From positions 43,125 to 107,124 of the forward strand of contig CBDAQW010000024.1 in NCBI GenBank assembly GCA_965199185.1: a DNA stretch of 64,000 nt, read 5' to 3'. The notes under the pieces were generated by a model that was not told the DNA's origin, did not search any database, and saw nothing but the letters and a program-made list of their open reading frames with translations. Source of the DNA: Endozoicomonas sp965199185. GTDB lineage: Bacteria; Pseudomonadota; Gammaproteobacteria; Pseudomonadales; Endozoicomonadaceae. How positions within the stretch are numbered: position 1 is the stretch's first letter; every line of letters starts with the position of its first letter. This document shows positions 48,335-57,400 of this stretch, one piece after another. Made by a program: the position numbers and the translations under genes.

Positions 48335-48443
48335 CGCACTTCTTAATTAAAAAAGCACACACCCCCGCCGGGATTAATCTTAGAGCTCGTCCTGAAGCAA
48401 CCTCCCGACTTTAACCATTTGAAACAGCTCCCACGCTACACAC

Positions 48444-49511
48444 TCAGAATCTTACCGATGCAGGAATAACAGCAGACAGTTGTCTTATTTTTTCATCACG
48501 TTCGTCAACAGCGTTCGCCACAATCGTGATATGCCCCAGCTTACGATTAGGCCTCGCTTCTTTACCATAAGAATGACGATGAACGTTTTTAAGCGCATCC
48601 GCCACTTCTGCAGGCGTTTCGTCACCAATCACATTGAGCATGGCAACGGCCGGAAAGCAAGGGCTGGAAGCTTCAAGACCGCGTCCGACAATCGCCAGCA
48701 CATGATTGCGGAACTGGCTGGCTTCAGCACCTTCTATAGACCAGTGTCCTGAATTGTGAACTCTTGGGGCGACTTCGTTAGCAACCAGGCCATCTTCTGT
48801 TTCAAACAGCTCCAGGGTAATCGTACCAACGTAATTAAAGCTATCCGCCAGCTGTCGGATATAACGCTCAGCCAACGCCAGCTTTTCAGAAGAAAGATCA
48901 GCCATCGGGTAAAGGGAATAACGAAGAATGCCATCGTGATGCACATTTTCAGTCATAGGCCAGATGGTCATATCCCCCTTTCGATCACGGCTGGCAATCA
49001 CTGACATTTCACGCAGGAAAGGAACAAAGGCTTCTGCTATTAGCTCATTATTGCCTAACGCGTCCCAGGCAGGTTGAATATCTGCTGCACTCTTTAAACG
49101 GAACTGACCCTTGCCATCATAACCTTCGGTTGTGGTTTTCAGAATAACAGGGAATCCCAGCTCTTCTACAGCCTGATGCAGATCGTCCAACGAACGAACC
49201 GCATAAAAATCCGCTGTCGCAATCCCTGCCGCTCTTAATGCTGTTTTCTCAAGAAGACGGTTCTGAAAGGTACTCAGTGCATCCAGACCAGGAAAAATCT
49301 TATCACTGCTCCGCTCCATCAGAGCCACAATATGAGCAGGAATATTTTCTGTTTCGAAAGTGACGATCTCCGCAGCATCCATAAACCGTATTAGTTGCTC
49401 ATCGTCATGGTTGCGCAGATCATAAAGGGATATCTCAATATCAGCCAGATCGGCCACACTTTGCTGCAACATCTGCCCCAGCTGACCATTACCCAAAACA
49501 CCAATCTTCAT
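48444..49511 (-). CDS. purK: N5-carboxyaminoimidazole ribonucleotide synthase
   Basis: PurK makes N5-CAIR from AIR, bicarbonate and ATP in purine synthesis. The 355-residue ATP-grasp protein shows MKIGVLGNGQLGQMLQQS (Rossmann start), EIVTFETENIPAHIV, FPVILKTTTEGYDGKGQFRL (ATP loop), ELFETEDGLVANEVAPRVHNSGHWSIEGAEASQF (metal and substrate residues) and GKEARPNRKLGHITI. It follows purE by 26 bases. Confidence 0.97.
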   Translation of the reverse strand: MKIGVLGNGQLGQMLQQSVADLADIEISLYDLRNHDDEQLIRFMDAAEIVTFETENIPAHIVALMERSSDKIFPGLDALSTFQNRLLEKTALRAAGIATADFYAVRSLDDLHQAVEELGFPVILKTTTEGYDGKGQFRLKSAADIQPAWDALGNNELIAEAFVPFLREMSVIASRDRKGDMTIWPMTENVHHDGILRYSLYPMADLSSEKLALAERYIRQLADSFNYVGTITLELFETEDGLVANEVAPRVHNSGHWSIEGAEASQFRNHVLAIVGRGLEASSPCFPAVAMLNVIGDETPAEVADALKNVHRHSYGKEARPNRKLGHITIVANAVDERDEKIRQLSAVIPASVRF

Positions 49512-49537
49512 TATTTTACAGCCTTATCTGCTTATGC

Positions 49538-50032
49538 TTATTTCTGAATTCGGGGGTCGGGATGTGCCAGCACCTCATCAGACTGATTCTGACGAAACCG
49601 ATCAATCCGGCTCATTAGCTCTGAATCGGAAGTAGCAAGAATCTGTGCCGCCAATAAACCCGCATTTTTAGCACCAGACTCACCAATAGCCAAGGTGCCC
49701 ACCGCCACACCACCCGGCATTTGGGCGATAGATAGCAGAGAGTCAAGGCCGCTCAGTGCCCGGGATTGAACGGGAACCCCAAGTACAGGTAATGACGTCT
49801 GGGCCGCTACCATACCCGGCAGATGCGCCGCACCGCCTGCTCCGGCAATAATAACTTTAAGACCCCGAGAGTGAGCAGATTTGGAATAGTCGTACAGCTT
49901 TTCAGGTGTTCTGTGGGCAGACACCACCTGCACTTCATAACTCACTCCAAGCTGATCGAGCATTTCCGCCGCTTTTTCCATGGTAGGCCAATCGCTTTTC
50001 GATCCCATAATTATGCCAACAAGGACAGTCAT
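49538..50032 (-). CDS. purE: N5-carboxyaminoimidazole ribonucleotide mutase
   Basis: PurE rearranges N5-CAIR to CAIR, the step after PurK. The 164-residue class I enzyme shows VGIIMGSKSDWPTMEKAAEML, VVSAHRTPEKLYDY (catalytic His), IAGAGGAAHLPGMVAAQT and GVPVQSRALSGLDSLLSIAQMPGGVAVGTLAIG. First gene of purE-purK; the 172-base region to the divergent yihD is a likely promoter and PurR site, but no operator was recognised. Confidence 0.97.
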   Translation of the reverse strand: MTVLVGIIMGSKSDWPTMEKAAEMLDQLGVSYEVQVVSAHRTPEKLYDYSKSAHSRGLKVIIAGAGGAAHLPGMVAAQTSLPVLGVPVQSRALSGLDSLLSIAQMPGGVAVGTLAIGESGAKNAGLLAAQILATSDSELMSRIDRFRQNQSDEVLAHPDPRIQK

Positions 50033-50204
50033 AACACGCCTTTATTCTTCATGTGATAAGTGTTGCCGGGAAAAGTGTTACCATTTTTTTGCCTATTTTA
50101 TCACAGCTTCCCAGATGTGGGGCGGATTGTGGTGCATTAAGGAGTACTTGCATTCAATCTTATCTGTCAGCAGAATCAAACATTTTCATACAAGACGAAC
50201 CGTT

Positions 50205-50468
50205 ATGAGCTGCCACAAAGTCAATGAATTAATAGAGCTACTGACACCCGTCTGGCGTCAGCAGGGACACTTGAACCTGATCGAAATTTTGCAGCTGCTT
50301 GCGGATGAAGCGGGTCATAAAGGTCCTCTGTCAGAAATCACCGATGATATGCTGATTTACCATCTGAAGATGTGTGATGAAAAGCAAGATACAATGATTC
50401 CGGGCATTGCCAAAGATGTTGAGGTCGATTTCAAAGCAGCCATTTTGAAGGCCAGAGGAATTAGCTAA
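50205..50468 (+). CDS. yihD: YihD family protein
   Basis: The 87-residue product follows E. coli YihD closely: KVNELIELLTPVWRQQGHLNLIEILQLLADEAG, then TDDMLIYHLKM and a C-terminal VDFKAAILKARGI. The function of this small cytoplasmic family is unknown. ATG 50205 is chosen over longer upstream frames because it matches the family start. It is divergent from purE; the small secreted protein gene follows immediately. Confidence 0.9.
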   Translation: MSCHKVNELIELLTPVWRQQGHLNLIEILQLLADEAGHKGPLSEITDDMLIYHLKMCDEKQDTMIPGIAKDVEVDFKAAILKARGIS

Positions 50469-50470
50469 TT

Positions 50471-50938
50471 ATGCCTCGGGGAGGAAGTCATCCTCCCTGC
50501 TGGTTGTTTTCTGCCGATATAGGAGCTGTCTATCATTCACAAGTGCTTTTTATGACCGCTTCTTTTCAATGGATATTATTTTCTGCATTAATATTCATCC
50601 TTCATTCCACGGCTGCTTATCCCAATCAATCTGAACACTGGTATCAAGATGTTTGGTGCAGGGGCATGAAGGGTCAGGTCGAGTACCGCTTGCAAGACAG
50701 TCGGCGTATTGATTGCCTGACAGAAACGCATGCTATTGAAGTTGAGTTTGCTCACAAGTGGAATGAAGCCATTGGTCAGTCGCTCGATTACAGCATGCTG
50801 ACCGGGAAAGCCGCTGGCATTGTATTGATCGTCAAAAAAAAAGTGACTTACAATACTGGCAACGGCTTAATAGAGTGGTTCTACATTATCAACTTCCGAT
50901 CAAACTCTGGAAACTCGGACCTTAAAATCAGAAAGTAG
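50471..50938 (+). CDS. Small secreted protein, possibly PD-(D/E)XK nuclease-like
   Basis: The frame opens two bases after the yihD stop. Starting at Met28 (50552) gives a clean signal peptide (MTASFQWILFSALIFILHSTAAYP) and a mature domain of about 100 residues; the longer start is less likely but is used for the coordinates. The mature part WYQDVWCRGMKGQVEYRLQDSRRIDCLTETHAIEVEFAHKW then NEAIGQSLDYS resembles a conserved small-protein family with a nuclease-like Asp...Glu-x-Glu layout (RIDCLT, AIEVEF) and a following Gln/Tyr helix. Enzymatic activity and substrate are unproven. The stop codon overlaps the convergent RING-protein gene by 11 bases. Confidence 0.65.
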   Translation: MPRGGSHPPCWLFSADIGAVYHSQVLFMTASFQWILFSALIFILHSTAAYPNQSEHWYQDVWCRGMKGQVEYRLQDSRRIDCLTETHAIEVEFAHKWNEAIGQSLDYSMLTGKAAGIVLIVKKKVTYNTGNGLIEWFYIINFRSNSGNSDLKIRK

Positions 50939-52229
50939 GAATCAATTGACGACAATTTGGACACCTTTTGTCGCCCCTCTTGTAATAACTGGTCAAACAG
51001 GCTGCACAAAAGAGATGCCTACCACATTTCGCAAAAGCAACTCTATGCCCCGCCATGGACCCAAGACAAATAGAGCACATTTCCGCCATAGACTCAGTAC
51101 TAATAGGGCTCATTACTGAAAAGAACCATTGGAAAAAATCATTGACTACTAAAACAAAAAGAATACTTTCAACCTGTTTAAAAAATAACTTTGTTATATA
51201 TATCAACCAACTTTCAGGTTCAGATGTCGTCAGCATTCTTTTTGTGAGTTCAGAAAATAAAGTCACATTTGAGGATGCCTGATCGCTTTGTTGCACGTGC
51301 AGGCTATGGGTATTGGCATCACATACTGAATATAGGGAGCCCCCTCCCTCCTGTTGCTTTATTTTCACTACAATGAGGTTTTCATTATATGAAAAATCAA
51401 TACCTTTCAGCCTATGAAAGTTCGCTATTGACTGTTGTTTAAAATAATCATCGCCATTTAATATTTTTTCCAAAGCATTGATTACTTCTTCTGAAAAAAC
51501 ACTGAGTACTACTTTAGTCGGATCATTAAATATATTGGTATCAGCACAGTGAAGCTCGATCCAATAACTTTCAACATCCAAACCAGAAAGTTTAATATCA
51601 AAGATAATTTTATCATTGTTCTCTGCCTGTATTATCTCCCCAAAAAGATGCTGCTCATTATCTATTCGTGAAGAAAAAAACTTAATTTCAATGACATCTA
51701 ACTGACGTAATGGTTTCAACATATCGTGAAAGCCACTTAGCTCGGAGAAGCTTGAAATATGTAACTTAAAATACGTTAGTCCTGTTGAATTAATCTCTTT
51801 ACTCCCTGGGGTCATACCATAAACAGAATTCGAAATATCTTCAGAAATTACATTATCAATATGGCTTTTTTCACCATCAAAAACATCATAAACAAAATTG
51901 ATCGGTATAAGTAAAATAAAAGCCGCTACACTAGCAAGCTGAATTTTATCAGGATCACCGTATTTCAAATAATCTATATAATAACTATTTACCCCTAAAA
52001 ATAATGCTGTTAAAAGACGAATAACACCTTTTGGTGATACGTAATAATCGTATAAAGCAGAAACAGAAAGGGTAAGCCACTCTGGTACAAAAGAATATAA
52101 AGGTTGTTCATGTTGAATTGTCGTTTTATTCAAAACAATTTCTTGTTCTGAAAAAATTAATTCCGAGTAACAACTAAAAACGAAAAATAGTAGATATATG
52201 ATCCTCTTGCATTTAAAATGATTTTTCAA
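50928..52229 (-). CDS. Membrane-associated protein with a C-terminal RING finger
   Basis: The last 53 residues hold a C3HC4 RING: CSICLG, C-x2-H in KCGRH, LFCAAC and RCPNCRQ, spaced C-x2-C-x13-C-x2-H-x2-C-x2-C-x10-C-x2-C (about residues 385-426 of 433), matching eukaryotic E3 ubiquitin ligase RINGs. The N-terminus has a signal- or anchor-like segment (RIIYLLFFVFSCYSELIFSEQ), and hydrophobic stretches follow (near 70-115). The middle resembles the 368-residue paralog upstream (TARIDNEQHL/SSRIDNEQHL; PLSVFSEELINAL/VLSVFSEEVINAL). TTG 52229 is chosen because it follows AGAGGG and aligns with the paralog's TTG start; an ATG at 52292 is less likely. Ubiquitin-ligase activity in a host is inference. 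Confidence 0.75.
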   Translation of the reverse strand: MKNHFKCKRIIYLLFFVFSCYSELIFSEQEIVLNKTTIQHEQPLYSFVPEWLTLSVSALYDYYVSPKGVIRLLTALFLGVNSYYIDYLKYGDPDKIQLASVAAFILLIPINFVYDVFDGEKSHIDNVISEDISNSVYGMTPGSKEINSTGLTYFKLHISSFSELSGFHDMLKPLRQLDVIEIKFFSSRIDNEQHLFGEIIQAENNDKIIFDIKLSGLDVESYWIELHCADTNIFNDPTKVVLSVFSEEVINALEKILNGDDYFKQQSIANFHRLKGIDFSYNENLIVVKIKQQEGGGSLYSVCDANTHSLHVQQSDQASSNVTLFSELTKRMLTTSEPESWLIYITKLFFKQVESILFVLVVNDFFQWFFSVMSPISTESMAEMCSICLGSMAGHRVAFAKCGRHLFCAACLTSYYKRGDKRCPNCRQLIPTF

Positions 52230-52380
52230 AACTATCCCTCTATCTTTTTGATATGGTAGAGCTGTAAAGACTAGATGCGTAGAGAAAAACATCCAATATT
52301 TTTTAGTACTTCAGGGCTTACGCATCAAATAAGAATGAATATTCTATCAATCCAGCCTCAATCAGCCACACAATATAATT

Positions 52381-53487
52381 TCATATAGTTGGGCTATTAG
52401 ACAAAAATAACCATTTAAAAAACATCAAACTTAACTCAATGGTTGCTAAATGTTCAAACTGTTTAAACACTAATTTTAAAGAAAACATAACCCAGCCTTC
52501 AGGCTCAATAGACATTCTTTTTGTGAGTTCAAGAGATAAAGTATGATTCGAGAAATCCTGATAACTTTGTTGCAATTTCATACCATTAGGTCTTTTGCTA
52601 CATATTGAATATATAGAGATAGGAGCTATCTGTTTTATTTTTGTAACCGCAATATCTTTACCAACTGAATAGTCAATCCCCTTTATTCTTTGATTAAGAT
52701 TGACTGAACCCTCACAGAAATCATTATCATCTCTTAACATCATTGCTAATGCGTTTATCAGTTCTTCTGAAAATACACTTAAGGGTATTCTAGAGGGATC
52801 ATTAAAATCCGTATCATCTACACAGTGAAATTCAATAAAATAGTAGTCAGCATTTGACATAGACAATGTAATATCAAAAGCAATCTGGCGATCTGCTTTG
52901 CTCTTTATTACCATCCCTAAAAGATGCTGTTCATTATCTATTCGTGCAGTAGTTAATTTAATTTTAGTAACTCCCAGCTCACGCAGAGGGTTCAATATAG
53001 TGTATAAAACACTTTGCTCTGGCAAACTTACAACTTCCAACTCAAAATACGTTTTCTCCGCTTTATTGACTAGATTAATTTCAGGAATATTACTAGCAAC
53101 AGGATTATACATTTGATCAACAATATCATAAATTAGACTTCCTACTAATGAACCATATGTAGGCAATTTGCAAATATAAAACCCGCTAATTATTGGGTTT
53201 CGATTCAAAACACCTATATAAAATACCGCACTTAACGCTGATAATATTGATATCTCCCTATAAAGAACTCTTGGCCCAGTATAATAATCATTTAGAACAG
53301 ATATAAAATAACAAAGCCATTCTTGCATTGAATAAGATAAAGCCTCTTCATGTTGAAGAGTCGTTTTTCTCAACAGCATCACTTCTTGTGTTGAAACGTC
53401 TTGTTCTGGAAAGCATAATTCCGAGTAATAGCTAAAAATAAAAAACAGTAAGCAGGCAACCCTTTTATATTTTGATTTATTTTTCAA
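52381..53487 (-). CDS. RING-less tandem paralog of the RING-finger protein
   Basis: A 368-residue protein collinear with the neighbour from its leader (KNKSKYKRVACLLFFIFSYYSELCFPEQ) to LELTKRMSIEPEGWVMFSLKLVFKQFEHL. It stops at NSPTI, exactly where the neighbour continues SPISTESMAEMCSICLG into the RING. The sequence after its stop (52320-52380) has no RING-like codons. A TTG at 53487 behind a GGGGG tract is the start. Like its partner it should be exported or membrane-bound. It may act with the RING protein or be an ancestral form. Function unknown. Confidence 0.62.
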   Translation of the reverse strand: MKNKSKYKRVACLLFFIFSYYSELCFPEQDVSTQEVMLLRKTTLQHEEALSYSMQEWLCYFISVLNDYYTGPRVLYREISILSALSAVFYIGVLNRNPIISGFYICKLPTYGSLVGSLIYDIVDQMYNPVASNIPEINLVNKAEKTYFELEVVSLPEQSVLYTILNPLRELGVTKIKLTTARIDNEQHLLGMVIKSKADRQIAFDITLSMSNADYYFIEFHCVDDTDFNDPSRIPLSVFSEELINALAMMLRDDNDFCEGSVNLNQRIKGIDYSVGKDIAVTKIKQIAPISIYSICSKRPNGMKLQQSYQDFSNHTLSLELTKRMSIEPEGWVMFSLKLVFKQFEHLATIELSLMFFKWLFLSNSPTI

Positions 53488-53565
53488 CGGTACCCCCTAA
53501 CATTTTTGATATAGTAGAGTCGTTAAAATAGATGCATATAGAAAAAAATCCAGTTTTTTCCAGAG

Positions 53566-53608
53566 CTTATACTGAAACTGGGCGAAAACCGACCAGCTTC
53601 AGTATAAG
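53566..53608. repeat. Perfect 11-base inverted repeat after tlyA
   Basis: CTTATACTGAA and TTCAGTATAAG around a 21-base spacer, 15 bases past the tlyA stop; with the adjacent T-rich stretch it may terminate tlyA transcription. Confidence 0.45.
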
Positions 53609-53622
53609 TCCGTTCGTTATAC

Positions 53623-54384
53623 TTATTTTTTAATGCCCCATACGAAAAACTCTTTATTACCATCACCCCCTTTAATTGGACTTTTAAAATAATCAGCCAC
53701 TTTTAAATTCAGCAATGCACAATATCCTTTAATCATTGCCTTCACTTGAGGGTACAACGATTCATCACGGACTATTCCCCCTTTACCCAACCCTGCTGAA
53801 CCTACTTCAAACTGTGGTTTAACCAAGCTGACCAGTGAACCACCCGATTTCAGCAGAGGGCTTAGAGCCGGAAGAATTTTGGTCTGGGAGATAAACGACA
53901 CATCCATAACAACAAGATCAAAGCCCTGACCTTCAGGCGTATAAGATAAAAGTTCAGACTCTGGCAGCGAGCGGGCATTCATACCTTCAAGGCAAATCAC
54001 TCGTGAATCCTTTCTTAAAGATTCAACCAATTGGTCATGACCTACTTCAATACCGACGACTTTTGCAGCCCCGGCCTGAAGTACACAATCCGTAAAGCCG
54101 CCTGTAGACTGCCCCACATCCAGCACCGTAAAACCTGTGATATCGAGCCCTGTTTTTTCCAGCGCACCCGCCAGTTTTAAACCGCCCCTTGATGCGTAAC
54201 GGTCGGTTTCATTCAGCTCGATTTGAATCTCTACTGTTTCAGAAAATTTATGACTCGGCTTTGTAGGCACTTCCTGCTTTCCTGAATCAACAACCGTTAC
54301 CCGCCCTTCTGATACCAGCCGCTGTGCATGTGTCCGTGAAGCCACAACTCCCTGATCAACCATTAGGCGATCGATTCTTTTCAT
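53623..54384 (-). CDS. tlyA: TlyA-family rRNA 2'-O-methyltransferase
   Basis: TlyA methylates rRNA ribose in relatives (capreomycin/viomycin-sensitising sites in mycobacteria). The 253-residue protein combines an N-terminal S4 RNA-binding domain (MKRIDRLMVDQGVVASRTHAQRLVSEGRVTV) with a FtsJ-type methyltransferase: TVLDVGQSTGGFTDCVLQAGA (SAM loop), LVVMDVSFISQTKILPAL (catalytic Asp), LVKPQFEVG (catalytic Lys) and NKEFFVWGI (Glu). ATG 54384 matches the family start; codons upstream run into the rpoC terminator. Hemolysin annotations for this family are historical. Confidence 0.93.
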   Translation of the reverse strand: MKRIDRLMVDQGVVASRTHAQRLVSEGRVTVVDSGKQEVPTKPSHKFSETVEIQIELNETDRYASRGGLKLAGALEKTGLDITGFTVLDVGQSTGGFTDCVLQAGAAKVVGIEVGHDQLVESLRKDSRVICLEGMNARSLPESELLSYTPEGQGFDLVVMDVSFISQTKILPALSPLLKSGGSLVSLVKPQFEVGSAGLGKGGIVRDESLYPQVKAMIKGYCALLNLKVADYFKSPIKGGDGNKEFFVWGIKK

Positions 54385-54402
54385 TCTAAAAATCCAGATA
54401 CA

Positions 54403-54430
54403 AGAAAGGCTACCCAAAGGTAGCCTTTCT
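54403..54430 (-). terminator. Rho-independent terminator of the rplJL-rpoBC operon
   Basis: AGAAAGGCTACC, four-base loop, GGTAGCCTTTCT: a perfect 12-base stem 32 bases after the rpoC stop, just before tlyA. It separates the beta operon from everything downstream, including the str operon. Confidence 0.9.
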
Positions 54431-54461
54431 ATTTATAAAAGTACGCAAAGCGCAGTTTTAT

Positions 54462-57400
54462 TTAGACTTCACCGAAATTCAATGCATCGGACAGAGCCTG
54501 TTCAGCTTCGGAAGTCGATACCTTCGGTGCAATATCGAAGGACTCCTCTTCACGTCCCTTACGACGCTCAGCGTGGTAAGTCAGACCAGTACCGGCAGGA
54601 ATCAGACGGCCTACCACAACGTTTTCCTTCAGACCGCGCAGATAATCACGCTTACCTGTTACCGCAGCTTCGGTCAGGACACGGGTGGTCTCCTGGAAGG
54701 AAGCAGCAGAGATAAAGGATTCTGTTGCGAGGGACGCCTTGGTGATACCCAGTAAGACACGCTCGAACTTGGCAGGGAAGCGACCTTCGGCCTCAGCCTT
54801 GTCGTTGGCTTCCAGCAAACGGTTGTATTCCATCTGCTCACCACGGATCAGGTCAGTGTCACCGGTGTCAGTTACTTCGATCTTACGCAGCATCTGGCGC
54901 AAAATAGTTTCGATGTGCTTATCGTTAATCTTTACACCCTGCAGACGGTATACGTCCTGGATTTCGTTAACGATGTAGCGAGCCAATTCACCAACACCCA
55001 ATAGACGCAGAATGTCGTGTGGGTTGGTTGGGCCATCGGAGATAACTTCACCCTTAGTCACCTGCTCACCTTCAAACACGTTCAGATGACGCCATTTAGG
55101 AATCAGCTCTTCATAGGGATCGCCACCGTCGGTCGGAGTGATGACCAGACGCTTCTTACCCTTGGTTTCCTTACCGAATCCGATAGTACCGGAGATTTCA
55201 GCCAGGATAGAGTGCTCTTTCGGCTTACGGGCTTCAAACAGGTCGGCCACTCGTGGCAGACCACCGGTGATATCCTTGTTACCGGAAGACTGCTGAGGAA
55301 TACGAGCAAGAATCTCACCGATACCTACCTGAGCACCATCATCCAGGTTCACCAAAGCGTTAGCTGGCAGGAAGTACTGAGCAGGTACATCTGTACCAGG
55401 CATCTTCAGTTCGTTACCGTTGCTGTCAAACAACTGGATAGCAGGACGTACATCCTTACCCGCAGAAGGACGGGCAGCAGGATCCATGACCTCAATGTTA
55501 GACAGACCGGTCAGTTCGTCGGTCTGCTTCTTAACAGTAATGCCTTCTTCCATACCGATGAATTTAACGAAACCGGAGATTTCAGACACGATTGGGTGTG
55601 TATGTGGATCCCACTTGGCAACAATGCTGCCAGCTTCAACAGCATCACCGTCAACCACATCCAAAACCGCACCGTAAGGCAGCTTGTAACGCTCACGCTC
55701 ACGACCGAACTCATCAGCCACAGCCAGTTGACCGGAACGACTCACTGCAACCAGCTTCTTGTCTTCACGCTCAACAAATTTGAGATTCAGCAGGCGTACA
55801 GAACCTTTGGACTTAACGGTTACGCTGTCAGCCGCCGCATTTCGAGACGCAGCACCACCGATATGGAAGGTACGCATGGTCAGCTGTGTGCCTGGCTCAC
55901 CGATAGACTGTGCAGCGATAACACCGACAGCTTCACCTTTATTGACCAGATGTCCGCGACCCAGATCACGACCATAGCACTTGGCACAGATACCGTGACG
56001 GTTTTCACAGCTGATTGGAGAGCGAACCAGCATCTCATCGACGTTCATGGTTTCAAGACGCTTGACCCATTTCTCGTCGATCAGGGTACCGGCAGGTACT
56101 GCGATTTCATCTTCAGAACCTGGTTTGTAAACATCTTCAGCCACAACACGACCAAGGATACGTTCACCCAGAGGCTCTACAACATCACCACCTTCAATGT
56201 GTGGAGTCATCAACAGACCGTTGGTTGTACCACAGTCGTCTTCTGTGACGACCATGTCCTGAGCGACGTCTACCAGACGACGAGTCAGATAACCGGAGTT
56301 CGCTGTCTTCAGAGCGGTATCCGCCAGACCCTTACGAGCACCGTGAGTCGAGGTGAAGTATTCCTGTACGTTCAGACCTTCACGGAAGTTAGCGGTAATT
56401 GGTGTCTCGATGATGGAGCCGTCTGGCTTGGCCATCAGACCACGCATACCCGCCAGCTGACGAATCTGGGCAGCACTACCACGAGCACCGGAGTCGGCCA
56501 TCATGTAGACAGAGTTGAAGGATTCCTGATCGACTTCGTTTCCTTCACGGTCGATCACCTTATCGGTCTTCAGATTTTCCATCATGCGCTTGGCGAGCAT
56601 TTCGTTCGCGCGGGACCAGATATCGATAACCTTGTTGTATTTCTCACCCTGGGTGACCAGACCGGAAGCAAACTGGTTTTCGATTTCACGCACTTCTTCG
56701 TGCGCATCGTCGATAATACGACTCTTGTCGTCAGGAATAACGAAGTCATTTACACCAATAGACGTACCGGAAATCGTCGCGTAACTGAAGCCCATGTACA
56801 TCATCTGGTCAGCAAAGACAACGGTTTCCTTCAGACCCACACGACGGTAGCAGGCATTCAGCAGACCAGAGATGGCGCGCTTCTTCATGGCCTGGTTGAC
56901 CAGTTCGAACGGCAGACCTTCAGGTACGATGTCCCACAGGATCATACGACCAACGGTGGTATCCGCCAGGAACTTGTTGTCGTGTTCAACACCTTCATCA
57001 TCAGTATATTTTTCGTGAACACGAACTTTAACACGAGCATGCAGTTCAACAGCGCCGGTGCGGTATGCGCGCATCACTTCGTCGATATCAACGAAGGCCA
57101 TGCCTTCACCCTTGGCGTTGATACGGTCGCGGGTGATGTAGTACAAACCCAGTACCACGTCCTGAGAAGGAACAATGATCGGTTCGCCATTTGCTGGTGC
57201 CAAAATGTTGTTGGTAGACATCATCAGAGCACGGGCTTCGAGCTGAGCTTCCAGAGTCAGAGGTACGTGTACCGCCATCTGGTCACCGTCGAAGTCAGCG
57301 TTGTACGCCGCACACACCAATGGGTGCAACTGAATGGCTTTACCTTCGATCAGTACTGGTTCGAACGCCTGGATACCAAGACGGTGCAGAGTGGGTGCAC

